NCBI RefSeq assembly: GCF_000719095.1
Contig: NZ_JOEH01000012.1
Location: forward strand, 62,001 to 126,000
DNA: 64,000 nt
Reading direction: 5' to 3'
Source of the DNA: Streptacidiphilus jeojiense
GTDB lineage: Bacteria; Actinomycetota; Actinomycetes; Streptomycetales; Streptomycetaceae
The notes below the pieces were generated by a model. The model saw only the letters and a list, made by a program, of their open reading frames with translations, ran no database searches and was not told the origin of the DNA. Position 1 is the stretch's first letter. Each line of letters opens with the position of its first letter. Positions 18,409 to 26,973 of this stretch are shown piece by piece. Position numbers and translations under genes: made by a program.

Positions 18409-18458
18409 TTCATCCTCCTCCTTCGAACGGCGTGTGCCCGCTTACCGGTGACGCAATC

Positions 18459-18731
18459 TCAGCGACGGGCCCTGCCGCGACCGGTATAGGTCGGTGTGGC
18501 CAGCGCCACGAACACCGCGGCGACCCCGATCTGCAGCAGGTGCCGGATCCAGTCGATGCCGCTGGTGTGCCGCACGCCCACGTAGTTGGAGATCCAGTTG
18601 CCGATGAGCGCACCGGCGATACCGATGATGACGGTCAGCCAGATCGGCACCGGGTTGCGGCCCGGAACCACGATCTTGGCGAGGATGCCGATGATCAGGC
18701 CTTCGATGATGAGCAGGACGAGCCAGAGCAC
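18459..18731 (-). CDS. GlsB/YeaQ/YmgE-family stress membrane protein
   Basis: A 90-residue protein with three hydrophobic helices and the Gly-rich transglycosylase-associated pattern G-L-I-I-G-I-L-A-K-I-V-V-P-G and G-I-A-G-A-L-I-G. GTG 18731 is preceded by GGGAGG. Relatives are induced by general or osmotic stress in enterobacteria and Gram-positives. It lies 50 bases upstream of the small hydrophobic gene in the same direction, so they probably share a transcript. Confidence 0.88.
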   Translation of the reverse strand: MLWLVLLIIEGLIIGILAKIVVPGRNPVPIWLTVIIGIAGALIGNWISNYVGVRHTSGIDWIRHLLQIGVAAVFVALATPTYTGRGRARR

Positions 18732-18848
18732 AGTGCCTCCCGAATTGAGCCCTGATGACCCGGAACCGGGTTCACTCCGGCGTGTGCCCGGCAAACCGGG
18801 GGCCATGCGCGGGAATGCCCGGACCTGTCCCCCGGTTGTGAACACCGT

Positions 18849-18879
18849 GGGCGTGATGGAAACGACATCCATTTCGCCC
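18849..18879. promoter_or_regulatory. Long interrupted palindrome in the rpmG upstream region
   Basis: GGGCG, two bases, ATGGA, seven bases, TCCAT, two bases, CGCCC: both half-site pairs are perfectly complementary. The site lies 38-68 bases before rpmG and could also serve the divergent GlsB gene. It does not match the Zur consensus I know (TGAAAATGATTTTCA). Confidence 0.5.
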
Positions 18880-18916
18880 GGCAGCACCAGAGGACGAGAA
18901 GGACGAAGGGACGGCC

Positions 18917-19081
18917 ATGGCCCGCAACGAACTGCGCCCGATCATCAAGCTCCGCTCCACCGCCGGCACCGGCTTCACGTACGTCACCCGCAAGAACCGC
19001 CGCAATGACCCCGACCGCACGGTGCTGCGCAAGTACGACCCGCGCGCCGGCCGCCACGTCGAGTTCCGCGAGGAGCGCTGA
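18917..19081 (+). CDS. rpmG: 50S ribosomal protein L33, zinc-free (C-minus) type
   Basis: A 54-residue basic protein, [20 protein letters not shown] and onward to R-H-V-E-F-R-E-E-R. This is the RpmG fold without any cysteine; the zinc form has two CxxC pairs. Cysteine-free paralogues normally replace the zinc-binding form when zinc is scarce. The gene stands alone, not beside rpmB or rpsN paralogues. A long palindrome lies upstream and a perfect hairpin downstream. Confidence 0.95.
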   Translation: MARNELRPIIKLRSTAGTGFTYVTRKNRRNDPDRTVLRKYDPRAGRHVEFREER

Positions 19082-19085
19082 GGCG

Positions 19086-19127
19086 AACAGCGCCGAGCGA
19101 AGAGCGCCGAGCGAAGAGCGCCGAGAC
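19086..19127. repeat. Three tandem 14-bp units between rpmG and nadE
   Basis: The unit AAGAGCGCCGAGCG is repeated about three times (the first and last copies are imperfect) directly after rpmG. It has no evident function. Confidence 0.6.
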
Positions 19128-19131
19128 GCTG

Positions 19132-19156
19132 CCGCCCGCCGGAAGCCGGCGGGCGG
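19132..19156 (+). terminator. rpmG terminator hairpin
   Basis: CCGCCCGCCGG, an AAG loop and CCGGCGGGCGG form a perfect 11-bp stem 51 bases after the rpmG stop and 28 bases before nadE. Confidence 0.72.
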
Positions 19157-19184
19157 ACCCGCCCTGACCAGTAGAGTTGGGCAG

Positions 19185-20027
19185 ATGGCGAACCTACGGG
19201 AACAGATTCTTGCCGAACTCGGCGTCAGGACGACCATCGAGCCCAAGGTCGAGATCCGGCAACGGGTCGACTTCCTCAAGGAGTACCTGCGGTCGACCCC
19301 GGCCACCGGCTATGTGCTCGGGATCAGTGGCGGCCAGGACAGCACACTGACCGGCAGGCTGTGCCAGCTGGCCGCCGAGGAGCTGCGCGAGGAGGGCCAC
19401 GAGGCGACCTTCGTCGCCGTTCGGCTGCCCTACGGCGTCCAGGCCGACGAGCACGACGCCCAGATCGCCCTGGACTTCATCCGGCCCGACCGGTCGATCA
19501 CGGTGAACGTCAAGCCGAGTGCGGACGCGGTCTCCGCCGAGTCGGCGCTCGGGCTGCGGGAGCTGCTCGGCAACGAGCCCAGGCTGCGGGACTTCGTCCG
19601 CGGCAACATCAAGGCCCGCGAGCGCATGGTGATCCAGTACTCGATCGCCGGACAGCTGAACCTGCTCGTCGTCGGCACCGACCACGCGGCCGAGGCGGTG
19701 ACCGGCTTCTTCACCAAGTACGGTGACGGCGGTGTCGACCTCACCCCGCTGACCGGACTGACCAAGCGTCAGGGTGCGGCCTTGCTGCAGGAGTTGGGTT
19801 CACCGGCCAGCGTCTGGAAGAAGGTCCCGACCGCCGACCTGGAGGACGACCGTCCCGCACTGCCCGACGAGGTGGCGCTCGGCCTGACCTACGCCCAGCT
19901 CGACGACTACCTGGAGGGTGCCGACGTCACCCCCGAAGTGGCCGCGAAGGTGGAGTCGGTCTACCGCACCACCCGCCACAAGCGGACCGTTCCGGTCACC
20001 CCCCTCGACACCTGGTGGCGCGGCTGA
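19185..20027 (+). CDS. nadE: Ammonia-dependent NAD+ synthetase
   Basis: A 280-residue N-type ATP-pyrophosphatase that amidates deamido-NAD+ with ammonia. The P-loop S-G-G-Q-D-S is at residues 48-53. Further motifs are [17 protein letters not shown], and G-L-T-K-R-Q-G-A at the dimer/NAD site. No glutaminase domain is present, so it uses free ammonia, like the E. coli enzyme. ATG 19185 fits the family start (MANLREQI). It appears monocistronic. Confidence 0.96.
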   Translation: MANLREQILAELGVRTTIEPKVEIRQRVDFLKEYLRSTPATGYVLGISGGQDSTLTGRLCQLAAEELREEGHEATFVAVRLPYGVQADEHDAQIALDFIRPDRSITVNVKPSADAVSAESALGLRELLGNEPRLRDFVRGNIKARERMVIQYSIAGQLNLLVVGTDHAAEAVTGFFTKYGDGGVDLTPLTGLTKRQGAALLQELGSPASVWKKVPTADLEDDRPALPDEVALGLTYAQLDDYLEGADVTPEVAAKVESVYRTTRHKRTVPVTPLDTWWRG

Positions 20028-20094
20028 GCCGGGCCCCTTCCGCAGATTTAAGAAACCAATAGGTATCTTGACGCAACCCCTCTCCGCACATGAA

Positions 20095-20110
20095 GATACT
20101 AACTAGTATC
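20095..20110 (+). promoter_or_regulatory. Perfect palindromic operator over the DHA2 exporter promoter
   Basis: GATACTA, two bases and TAGTATC form a perfect 7-2-7 palindrome 24 bases before the GTG start. A half-site-like GGTATC lies at 20062, next to a TTGACG -35-like box at 20068. The TetR encoded downstream is the obvious candidate ligand. Confidence 0.72.
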
Positions 20111-20133
20111 CAATTGGCCGAGAGGGGTTCGCG

Positions 20134-21564
20134 GTGACTGACACATCGGTCGAACGCACGGACACCGGGACCAGCGAAAAGCTGACTCCGCAGGTCCGCA
20201 ACGCCGTGCTCGCACTGATCGTCGGCGGGATCGCGGCGATCCTGGACTCGACGATGGTCACCATCGCGCTGCACACGCTGACGGTCAGCCTGCACTCCAC
20301 GGTCGGCACCATCCAGTGGGTCACCACCGGCTACCTGCTGGCCATGGTCGTCGCGATCCCGGTGACCGGCTGGGCGGAGAGCCGGTGGGGCGGCAAACGC
20401 CTCTGGACGGCCGCGCTGGTGCTCTTCGTCGCCGGATCGGCGCTGTGCGCGCTGGCCTGGAACGACGCGAGCCTGATCGGCTTCCGGGTGCTGCAGGGCT
20501 TCGCCGCCGGCCTGATCTTCCCGCTGATGCAGACCCTGGGCGTCCGGGCCGCCGGCGGGCGTACCAGCAGCAGGCTGATCGCCACCATCAGCCTGCCGCT
20601 GGCGCTCGGACCGGTCCTCGGCCCGGTGCTCGGCGGGGTGATCCTCAACTGGCTCAGCTGGCGCTGGCTGTTCCTGGTCAACGTGCCGGTGATCGCGGTC
20701 GGACTGGTGCTCGCGCAGCGACTGCTGCCCGCCGACCGCCCGGAACCCGGCACGCCGCGGACGCGCCTGGACCTGACCGGGCTGCTCCTGCTCGCGCCGG
20801 CGCTCACCGGAATCGTGCTCGGCCTCTCGAACCTCTCCCAGGACGGCGGGGTCGGCCACCCCGAAGTACTCGTCCCGCTGCTGGCCGGGACCGCGCTGCT
20901 CGGCGTCTTCACCGTCCGGGCCGCACGGCCCGGCGACCGGCCGTCGGTGGTCGACGTCCGGCTGCTGCGGCTGCGTTCGCTCGGGAGCGCCTCCGCGGTC
21001 CTGTTCACCGCCGGCGCCGCCCTGTACGCCGGCATGTTCCTGCTGCCGCTCTACTACCAGCAGTTGCGCGGCGAGAGCGTGCTGCACGCCGGGCTGCTGC
21101 TCATCCCCCAGGGCATCGGTTCACTGGCCGCCCGCCTCACCGTCGGCACGCTCGTCACCCGCTTCGGCGCCCGCCCGGTCACCGTCGCCAGCTTCCTGGT
21201 GGCAGCCGCTGCGACGGTGCCGTTCGCACTCGCCGGTCCGCACACCAGTCAGTGGCTGCTCGCCGCCGCACTGCTGATCCGCGGCCTCGGAATCGGCACC
21301 GTGCTCATCCCGCCGATGGCGGTCGCCTACCGGGACGTCCCGCCGGCGGGCATCCCGCACGCCACCATGAACACCCGCATCGCCCAGCAGGTCGGCACTT
21401 CCTTCGGCATCGCGATCGTCGCCGTCGCCCTCCAGTCCCTGCTCGTCCACGGCGCCACCAGCGCCTTCCAGGGCGCCTTCTGGTGGGCCACCGGCATCAC
21501 GGTCGCGGCTCTCGTCCCCGCGCTCGCGCTCCCTTCCGCCGAAGCGGAAGGGCAGGCGGTTTGA
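20134..21564 (+). CDS. DHA2-family (EmrB-like) multidrug MFS transporter
   Basis: A 476-residue, 14-helix major facilitator. Motifs include L-D-S-T-M-V-T-I-A (helix 1), W-V-T-T-G-Y-L-L-A (helix 2), the loop E-S-R-W-G-G-K-R, and motif C G-P-V-L-G-P-V-L-G-G. These are proton-driven drug exporters. The start is GTG 20134 after GAGAGGGG. The TetR gene begins 32 bases past the stop, and a palindrome overlaps the promoter, so this is a standard inducible efflux pair. Substrate unknown. Confidence 0.93.
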   Translation: MTDTSVERTDTGTSEKLTPQVRNAVLALIVGGIAAILDSTMVTIALHTLTVSLHSTVGTIQWVTTGYLLAMVVAIPVTGWAESRWGGKRLWTAALVLFVAGSALCALAWNDASLIGFRVLQGFAAGLIFPLMQTLGVRAAGGRTSSRLIATISLPLALGPVLGPVLGGVILNWLSWRWLFLVNVPVIAVGLVLAQRLLPADRPEPGTPRTRLDLTGLLLLAPALTGIVLGLSNLSQDGGVGHPEVLVPLLAGTALLGVFTVRAARPGDRPSVVDVRLLRLRSLGSASAVLFTAGAALYAGMFLLPLYYQQLRGESVLHAGLLLIPQGIGSLAARLTVGTLVTRFGARPVTVASFLVAAAATVPFALAGPHTSQWLLAAALLIRGLGIGTVLIPPMAVAYRDVPPAGIPHATMNTRIAQQVGTSFGIAIVAVALQSLLVHGATSAFQGAFWWATGITVAALVPALALPSAEAEGQAV

Positions 21565-21596
21565 ACCCAGGTCCGCAGGGCGGCGAAGATACCGGC

Positions 21597-22229
21597 ATGG
21601 GCGAGATCCAGGAGAACAGCGACGAGCAGGCCGGCGCCACCGTGCAGACCCGCCGTCGCGGCGCCGAGCTGGAACGGGCGATCCTCGACGCGGCGTGGGA
21701 GCAGCTGACCGCCGAGGGCTACGAGCACTTCACCATCGACACCGTCGCCGCCCGGGCCCGGACCAGCAAGCCCGTGCTCTACCGCCGCTGGAAGACGCGT
21801 GAGGACCTGCTGCGCGACACCGTCCGCCACCGCGGCGCCGCGGACACGCCCGTCGTCCCCGACACCGGCACCCTCCGCAGCGACCTGCTCGCGCTGCTCG
21901 GCCAGGCCAACAACGCCCGCAACCCGATGGCCGCCCTGGTCAGCAGCATGCTCGGCAGCTACTACAACCAGACCGGCCCCACCCCGTCCGAACTGCGCGA
22001 GACGTTCCTGAGCCAACGCGGCTCCGCCGTCCGGCAGGTCGTCGACCGGGCCGTCGAACGCGGCGAGATCGACCCGGCCCGACTCACCCCCCGGATCGTC
22101 GACCTCCCCTTCGACCTGTTCCGCAACGAGGCGATGATGACCCTCAAACCGGTCCCCGACCACGTCCTGCGCCAGATCGTCGACGACATCTTCATCCCCC
22201 TGGTCACCCCGCAGCCCCCGACCCACTGA
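21597..22229 (+). CDS. TetR-family repressor, probable regulator of the upstream exporter
   Basis: A 210-residue protein. The N-terminal helix-turn-helix is at about 25-70 (I-L-D-A-A-W-E-Q-L, then T-V-A-A-R-A-R-T-S-K-P-V-L-Y-R-R-W). The C-terminal part resembles the TetR_C_16 group (T-L-R-S-D-L-L-A-L-L, then R-Q-V-V-D-R-A-V-E-R-G-E-I). It is transcribed with the exporter and is the best candidate for the palindrome at 20095-20110. Without an own promoter it would be autoregulated. Confidence 0.92.
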   Translation: MGEIQENSDEQAGATVQTRRRGAELERAILDAAWEQLTAEGYEHFTIDTVAARARTSKPVLYRRWKTREDLLRDTVRHRGAADTPVVPDTGTLRSDLLALLGQANNARNPMAALVSSMLGSYYNQTGPTPSELRETFLSQRGSAVRQVVDRAVERGEIDPARLTPRIVDLPFDLFRNEAMMTLKPVPDHVLRQIVDDIFIPLVTPQPPTH

Positions 22230-22272
22230 AATGCGTTCGCAGCCGGGTGCGGCGCGCTGCTAGGAATGGGCG

Positions 22273-22746
22273 ATGGACACCGAGTCGCTCGATCCGATGG
22301 AACGCCTCCTCGCCGAACGTGACTGCGAGCGACTGCTCGTGGAGTTCCTCCGACGGCTCGACCTGGGCGACCCGAGCACGGTGGCCGACCTGTTCACCCC
22401 GGACGGCGTCTGGGAATGGCCCTACGACAGCCGCCGGATCGAGGGCCGCGACGCCCTGCGCACCTACTTCGGCTCCCGCCCCGCAGACCGCCTCTCGCGC
22501 CGGATGACGACCAACATCCTGGTCACCGTGCACACCCCCGAACAGGCAAGCGCGACCTCGTACTTCGCCACATACCGCGTCGACGGCCACACCGACGGCA
22601 TGCTGCCCCCCAGACTCCCCACCAACGTCGGCCACTACGAGGACACCTTCCGCAGGACCGACACCACCTGGCTCCTCACCTCCCGAACCGTCTTCCTCCC
22701 CTTCGGCACCACCACAGAACACCTCGGCCGGCCCGCCCGGGCCTGA
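22273..22746 (+). CDS. SnoaL-like / NTF2-family protein
   Basis: A 157-residue protein with the SnoaL_4-type pattern: L-L-V-E-F-L-R-R-L-D-L-G-D, then L-F-T-P-D-G-V-W-E-W, and T-N-I-L-V-T-V ending in W-L-L-T-S-R-T-V-F. It lies 43 bases after the TetR gene in the same direction, so it may be the third gene of that operon. Related folds include dehydratases and polyketide cyclases, but no catalytic residues can be assigned. Confidence 0.82.
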   Translation: MDTESLDPMERLLAERDCERLLVEFLRRLDLGDPSTVADLFTPDGVWEWPYDSRRIEGRDALRTYFGSRPADRLSRRMTTNILVTVHTPEQASATSYFATYRVDGHTDGMLPPRLPTNVGHYEDTFRRTDTTWLLTSRTVFLPFGTTTEHLGRPARA

Positions 22747-22804
22747 CCTAGGACCGGTTGACATCGGGTTCACAGCGACCGGCCGTACGATCGCGCCGTT
22801 TGCG

Positions 22805-23743
22805 ATGCCGTTGGGAACGGGGGCTCCGGTGCAACGCGCGGTTTCGAGGTGGCGGCGGGGGCTGGCCTGGCTGGTGGACTTCTGTCTGGCGGTCGGGTTG
22901 GCGGCCCTGCTGGCCAGTCTGACGTTCCATCGGATCAGTGTGCTGGTGACGGACGTCCCGAGTCTCGCGGGCGCGGTGGGGACCGGGAGTTGGCAGGTGC
23001 TCTCCTCGCACGGACATACCCTGACCGCCGCCACGGGCAGCGGACTGGAGTTGTGGCACGACGTCGAGCGGGACGTCCAGGAGGCCTTCCTGGCCCTGGC
23101 TCTCGGTTTCTTCCTCTACCAGTTCCTGATGACGGCGCTGGCTGGCCGAACCCTGGGCATGGCCCTGCTCGGCCTGCGGGTGTCGCGGCGGGACGGGGAA
23201 CGACTCCGTCGTGGACAGTCGGCCAGGCGCGCTGCGGTTGCGACAACGGCGGACCTCGGTCTCTACTCGATCGCCTGCTGTCTGCTGGTGTCCGGCGATT
23301 TCACGTTCTCGCTGGTCTGCTGGGGGGTGGCGGTAGTGGCCTTCTGGTGCAACGCGCTTCCTGTGCTGACCCCGTCGGGCCGGTCGCTCGCGGACCGGTT
23401 CTCCGGGGCGGTCGTCGGCAGCAGCCTCCGGCTGCCGGCGGCGGCCGTTCAGCATGTGCAGGCGGTCCAGGCCGCCGCGGTGGGCACCCGCGCGGCGGTG
23501 GCCAACGCTCCGCAGGCGGTGGCCGAGGCCGAGGCAACGCGCCGGGCGCTGGAACTGAAGCGGGCCACCGCCGACGGCGGCCGCAGAGCCTGGGACGGTA
23601 TGCGCCAGGGCGTCGAGGCCGGCGCCCAGCGCTTCGCGGTGCAGGAGCGGCTCCGACGGCCAGGGAGGCCGAGCTGGGCCGTGCCGCCGCAGCCGCAGCC
23701 GAGAAGAGCCGCGCCACCCTCGGCCGCGCCCGCTCCCGCCTGA
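22805..23743 (+). CDS. RDD-family membrane protein with a probable C-terminal frameshift
   Basis: As read, 312 residues. The RDD domain with three hydrophobic segments lies at about 15-200 (W-L-V-D-F-C-L-A, G-R-T-L-G-M-A-L-L-G-L-R-V, L-A-D-R-F-S-G). A helical, Ala-rich cytoplasmic tail follows. After about base 23655 this frame loses third-position G/C (CGA, CCA, AGA, AGA). The frame one base earlier gains it and reads A-R-E-A-E-L-G-R-A, ending in a proline-rich tail at TGA 23839-23841. The pattern fits a one-base deletion, by mutation or sequencing error, near 23655-23665. Function of the family is unknown. Confidence 0.8.
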   Translation: MPLGTGAPVQRAVSRWRRGLAWLVDFCLAVGLAALLASLTFHRISVLVTDVPSLAGAVGTGSWQVLSSHGHTLTAATGSGLELWHDVERDVQEAFLALALGFFLYQFLMTALAGRTLGMALLGLRVSRRDGERLRRGQSARRAAVATTADLGLYSIACCLLVSGDFTFSLVCWGVAVVAFWCNALPVLTPSGRSLADRFSGAVVGSSLRLPAAAVQHVQAVQAAAVGTRAAVANAPQAVAEAEATRRALELKRATADGGRRAWDGMRQGVEAGAQRFAVQERLRRPGRPSWAVPPQPQPRRAAPPSAAPAPA

Positions 23744-23923
23744 CCCGTCCCAACACAGCGCAGCCGCCACCGATGCCCGCCGCGGAAGAGACACCCCCAC
23801 CACCCCCCGAAGGCTTCGGCCCACCGCCCCCCATGCACTGACTGCGCCGGGACTTCGCCAGCCAGCAATACCGGTCGGAATCGCTTCCCTGCGCGTCACC
23901 GTCGTCGACCGCAAGCACACCGT

Positions 23924-26029
23924 CTACGAGACGGTGACTCCGTACTCCTGGATCATGCTCCCGAGACCGCCCGTGTACCCCTTGCCTCCAGCCACGAATT
24001 CCCAGTCACTGCTGGCGCGCCGGCGAAAGGAACCGAGCACCAAGGCAGTCTCACCTGGGCGGCCGTCGGAGACAGACAGACGGTCGACCTCGGCTCCGGT
24101 GGTATCCAACAACCTGATGCTGGCGTCTGTGAAACCTGCCAGATCCGCCTGCGGATTCACCGACGGGTCGATCGCAGCGACGAGCACGAGCCGGTCTGCT
24201 GCCCTCGGAATCGCATCAAACGCCACGCGAATCGCGGCCTTGTCATGCGAGTTGTCGGCCACCGTGCAGACCGAGCCATCGGGAGTCCGGGGATTGTTGA
24301 AGAACACGAAGTGGTCGTCGCTCAGTACTCGGTTCCCGCAGCACACCATCGCGCACACATCCAAGGCGACGTCTCCCGACCACGACATACCGAGGACATA
24401 GTGATCGTCGCCGCCCGGGTCGGGCACATGCGGGGCCGCATGCTGTGGGGCCGCTCCATGCCCGGCGTCGCCCCGTCGGCCGCGCAACCCATGACGGTGC
24501 AACAGGTCCACCAACTCGGCACCCGACACCAACTCCAATGGTTTGCCGTTGGCGAAATTATGCGAACCAGGGCCGAAGCCCGAGGTGGTAACGAGGACAC
24601 CCTTGTTAGCACCGACGCTCTGAACGGTTCCGTACAAGTCACGGACGGCTGTGGGAGGCACGGTATTGCGATACCGCTTCACCTGCACGACGATCTTTCC
24701 GCCACGGATGGGCGTGGGGTCCACTGCATCGACGTCCACCCCACCGTCATTCGAGCGCTGTGTCGTCACTGCTTGCATACCCATGGCACGGAACAGTTCC
24801 GCGACGAGCGACTCGAACTCGATCGGATCCATCTCGTACAGATCCGGCTCCTCGTCGTCACCTCCGTGCGAGGCGACACCGCTCCCGACATTGCTGGGCA
24901 GTCGTCCCGGGCGTACTGCGGCACGTTGGTCGGGACGTGCGGACAGCTGCCCCCGAAGCCCGTCGACCAGGCAATCCACTGCGTTGACCAGTTCCAGATT
25001 CAGAGTACTGAAAGCCGAACGGGTAGCCATGACTGTGGCCAGGAAGACCTGGGCTCGTCTGCCGGTCGCCGGATCGTTGTCATCCACAAAGCCATTCAGC
25101 GCAACCGAATCAAGTACGCCGAACTCATCCGCTCCGAAGAGCTCGCGCAATGTCAGCAGAACACACTGCGCCAGAATATCCCGATACTGCGACCGGCGCT
25201 GCGCAGCGGGACGGGCTGTCTCCTTGTCCTGGTCAGCGGTGGGCATGTATCGCACCGACTTTGTCTCCGGTACGACTTCATACCTCGGCATTTCCCAATT
25301 CAGGACCAGTTGGCGAGCAGCAGAGTCGTAGCCTGCGGATACTTGACGTGGCAGCCCCTCCGGCCATGCCGCGGACGCGTAGAGGGCTGCTGAGAAATAC
25401 TGCACCACCGCTTCGGGATCACCATTGCGGAGAGCTGCTGCCATCTCCATGATTCCAGCGTTGTGCCGCCGAATCTCGGCCAGTCGCGCATGGGCCCACC
25501 GGTCGTACTGCTGCCGGTAATCCGCCAACTGCTGCTGGCGGTAGGTCTCCGCAGCCTGAGCAACGTGCCAGTCATGCTCGAAACGTGCCCGAGCCTCCTC
25601 CTCCGCTCGTGCCCGGCGGCTCGTACCGAGCGTCCAACCTCCGACCTGGGCCTGATACTGGCTCGGATCCGGCATCGGGACGGGTGAGGCAAGTTGGCCG
25701 GGGGAGAACGCCTCGATCTGCTCAGAGTGCGTGAGGCATGCCGTCCTGAACGCCGGAGCCCGGCATCCGGAGGCCAGCAGGTTCGTCAGAGCCTGGACCC
25801 GAGCCTCCAGTTCCGCGGTCCGCTGCCTCGCGTCCTCATCTCTGTGCTGCCTGTACGCGGCCTGCCGCTCGCGCTCACTCTGGGCGAGTGCACGTTCATG
25901 CGCCCGCCGCTGTCGCTCCTGCTCACGCTGGTTCTGTGCCTGTGCCCGGCGCTGCATCTCCTGCTGCCGCTGCTGCTGACGCTGTGCCTCGGCCCAAGTA
26001 CCGATCAACCCGTTGGAGCGACGACTCAT
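23924..26029 (-). CDS. Coiled-coil / Mrr-type restriction endonuclease / TerD fusion protein
   Basis: A 701-residue three-part protein. About residues 10-85 are a Gln/Arg/Glu-rich coiled coil. About 125-345 form a helical region I do not recognise. About 405-525 form an Mrr-like endonuclease fold, with M-D-P-I-E-F-E-S-L-V-A-E-L-F-R-A-M-G, then D-G-G-V-D-V-D-A and V-V-Q-V-K-R-Y supplying the catalytic D...QxK. About 540-701 are a TerD domain (G-M-S-W-S-G-D-V-A-L-D, D-D-H-F-V-F-F-N-N, G-S-V, N-S-H-D-K). The start is ATG 26029; a GTG at 26074 would add 15 residues. TerD proteins bind calcium and are tied to stress and predicted anti-phage functions. No other ter gene is in the window. GC is lower than in the neighbours, and it sits in a tRNA-bounded island, so transfer is likely. 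Confidence 0.88.
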   Translation of the reverse strand: MSRRSNGLIGTWAEAQRQQQRQQEMQRRAQAQNQREQERQRRAHERALAQSERERQAAYRQHRDEDARQRTAELEARVQALTNLLASGCRAPAFRTACLTHSEQIEAFSPGQLASPVPMPDPSQYQAQVGGWTLGTSRRARAEEEARARFEHDWHVAQAAETYRQQQLADYRQQYDRWAHARLAEIRRHNAGIMEMAAALRNGDPEAVVQYFSAALYASAAWPEGLPRQVSAGYDSAARQLVLNWEMPRYEVVPETKSVRYMPTADQDKETARPAAQRRSQYRDILAQCVLLTLRELFGADEFGVLDSVALNGFVDDNDPATGRRAQVFLATVMATRSAFSTLNLELVNAVDCLVDGLRGQLSARPDQRAAVRPGRLPSNVGSGVASHGGDDEEPDLYEMDPIEFESLVAELFRAMGMQAVTTQRSNDGGVDVDAVDPTPIRGGKIVVQVKRYRNTVPPTAVRDLYGTVQSVGANKGVLVTTSGFGPGSHNFANGKPLELVSGAELVDLLHRHGLRGRRGDAGHGAAPQHAAPHVPDPGGDDHYVLGMSWSGDVALDVCAMVCCGNRVLSDDHFVFFNNPRTPDGSVCTVADNSHDKAAIRVAFDAIPRAADRLVLVAAIDPSVNPQADLAGFTDASIRLLDTTGAEVDRLSVSDGRPGETALVLGSFRRRASSDWEFVAGGKGYTGGLGSMIQEYGVTVS

Positions 26030-26510
26030 GCGTCCAGGCCTTCCCCTCGGGACGACATCGTCCTCAAGCCGCACGCTGGCCCCTCGACCAGCAGTAACGG
26101 CAAGACTCTAGTCCGTAGCGCGGGTGGGTCGGCAGAAGTCCTCGGAACGACAGACACAAGATTCGCGGAGCTGGAAGGCAGGCCGATCTGGGAGCATGCT
26201 GCAGATGATCCACAATTGGTGTCGGAGCTATGGAAACCGAAGGCCAGTCACACCAGTTGCTTGCATGCGAACTGGACTTCCCCTCGTTCACCGGCCGGAA
26301 CTGAGCTGCATTCTGGGGTGCCATCGGGTCTGATCGAGATCCTCAGCTACGTCCTCTTCGTCGGTTGGACGCACCTCACGGCAGCGGTTCAAAGCCGGGC
26401 CTCGATGCTTGATCTCCCATTGGATCGGTACCGTTCGGAGTACCAGCCTGACCTCATGCATGACCACGGCTGCCTCTGGATGCCCCGTGCCGCGCCGTCG
26501 ACTCAGACAC
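26030..26510. other. Intergenic stretch, no gene recognised
   Basis: The open frames here are short and lack coding character. The first ~150 bases presumably hold the promoter of the leftward Mrr-TerD gene, but I see no convincing -10/-35 pair. GC content is lower than the window average, as across the island. Confidence 0.5.
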
Positions 26511-26973
26511 GTGACAGACACAGTCATCTTGTGGACCGAACCAGACTGGACACCACTCACCGTAGCCGCAGTACGAGCAGCAGTGGCTGGGCAAGCATGG
26601 CCCCCTCCGGCTCAAGCAATCGCTGAGGCTGAGGTGACCATCGGATACCCTCTGCCGAGCCTGCTCCGACGTCTGTACACCGAGGTCGCCAACGGCGGGT
26701 TCGGCCCCATGTCTGGCATCGTCGGTGTGCGAGGCGGACACGCCTACCAAAGGCAACCTGGCCGACCTCGCCGAACTGTCCGAGCCCGGACCGGACCCGG
26801 AGGGCCGAATCCCAGCCGGCGTGGTCCCCGTTTACGACTGGGGCTGCACCGGATGGTCAATGGTGGACTTCCGCGATCCGACCGCTCCCATGTGATGGAA
26901 CGAAGTAGGCCAAGCCTGGCCACCGACTCAGAGGCTCGCCCAGTGGCTGATGCAGACGATCCACGGCACCTAG
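26511..26973 (+). pseudogene. Broken SMI1/KNR4 (SUKH) family gene
   Basis: From GTG 26511 the frame gives a SUKH N-terminus (W-P-P-P-A-Q-A-I-A-E-A-E-V-T-I-G-Y-P-L-P-S-L-L-R-R-L-Y, then N-G-G-F-G-P). At about 26725-26734 the coding pattern moves one frame. There it continues K-G-N-L-A-D-L-A-E, then V-P-V-Y-D-W-G-C-T-G-W-S-M-V-D-F, the normal SUKH C-terminal half. In that frame a TGA at 26893-26895 interrupts where a Trp codon is expected, and reading continues W-N-E-V-G-Q-A-W to TAG 26971-26973. Two lesions make it a pseudogene. SUKH proteins are often immunity proteins to nuclease or deaminase toxins. Confidence 0.78.

Noticed and set aside
18849..18879. Zur box for zinc-free L33
   Set aside because: The palindrome does not match the TGAAAATGATTTTCA-type consensus I know, so I list it only as an unassigned inverted repeat.
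23924..24410. Tellurite-resistance operon
   Set aside because: Only a TerD domain within a nuclease fusion is present. There are no terA, terB, terC or terZ genes in the window.
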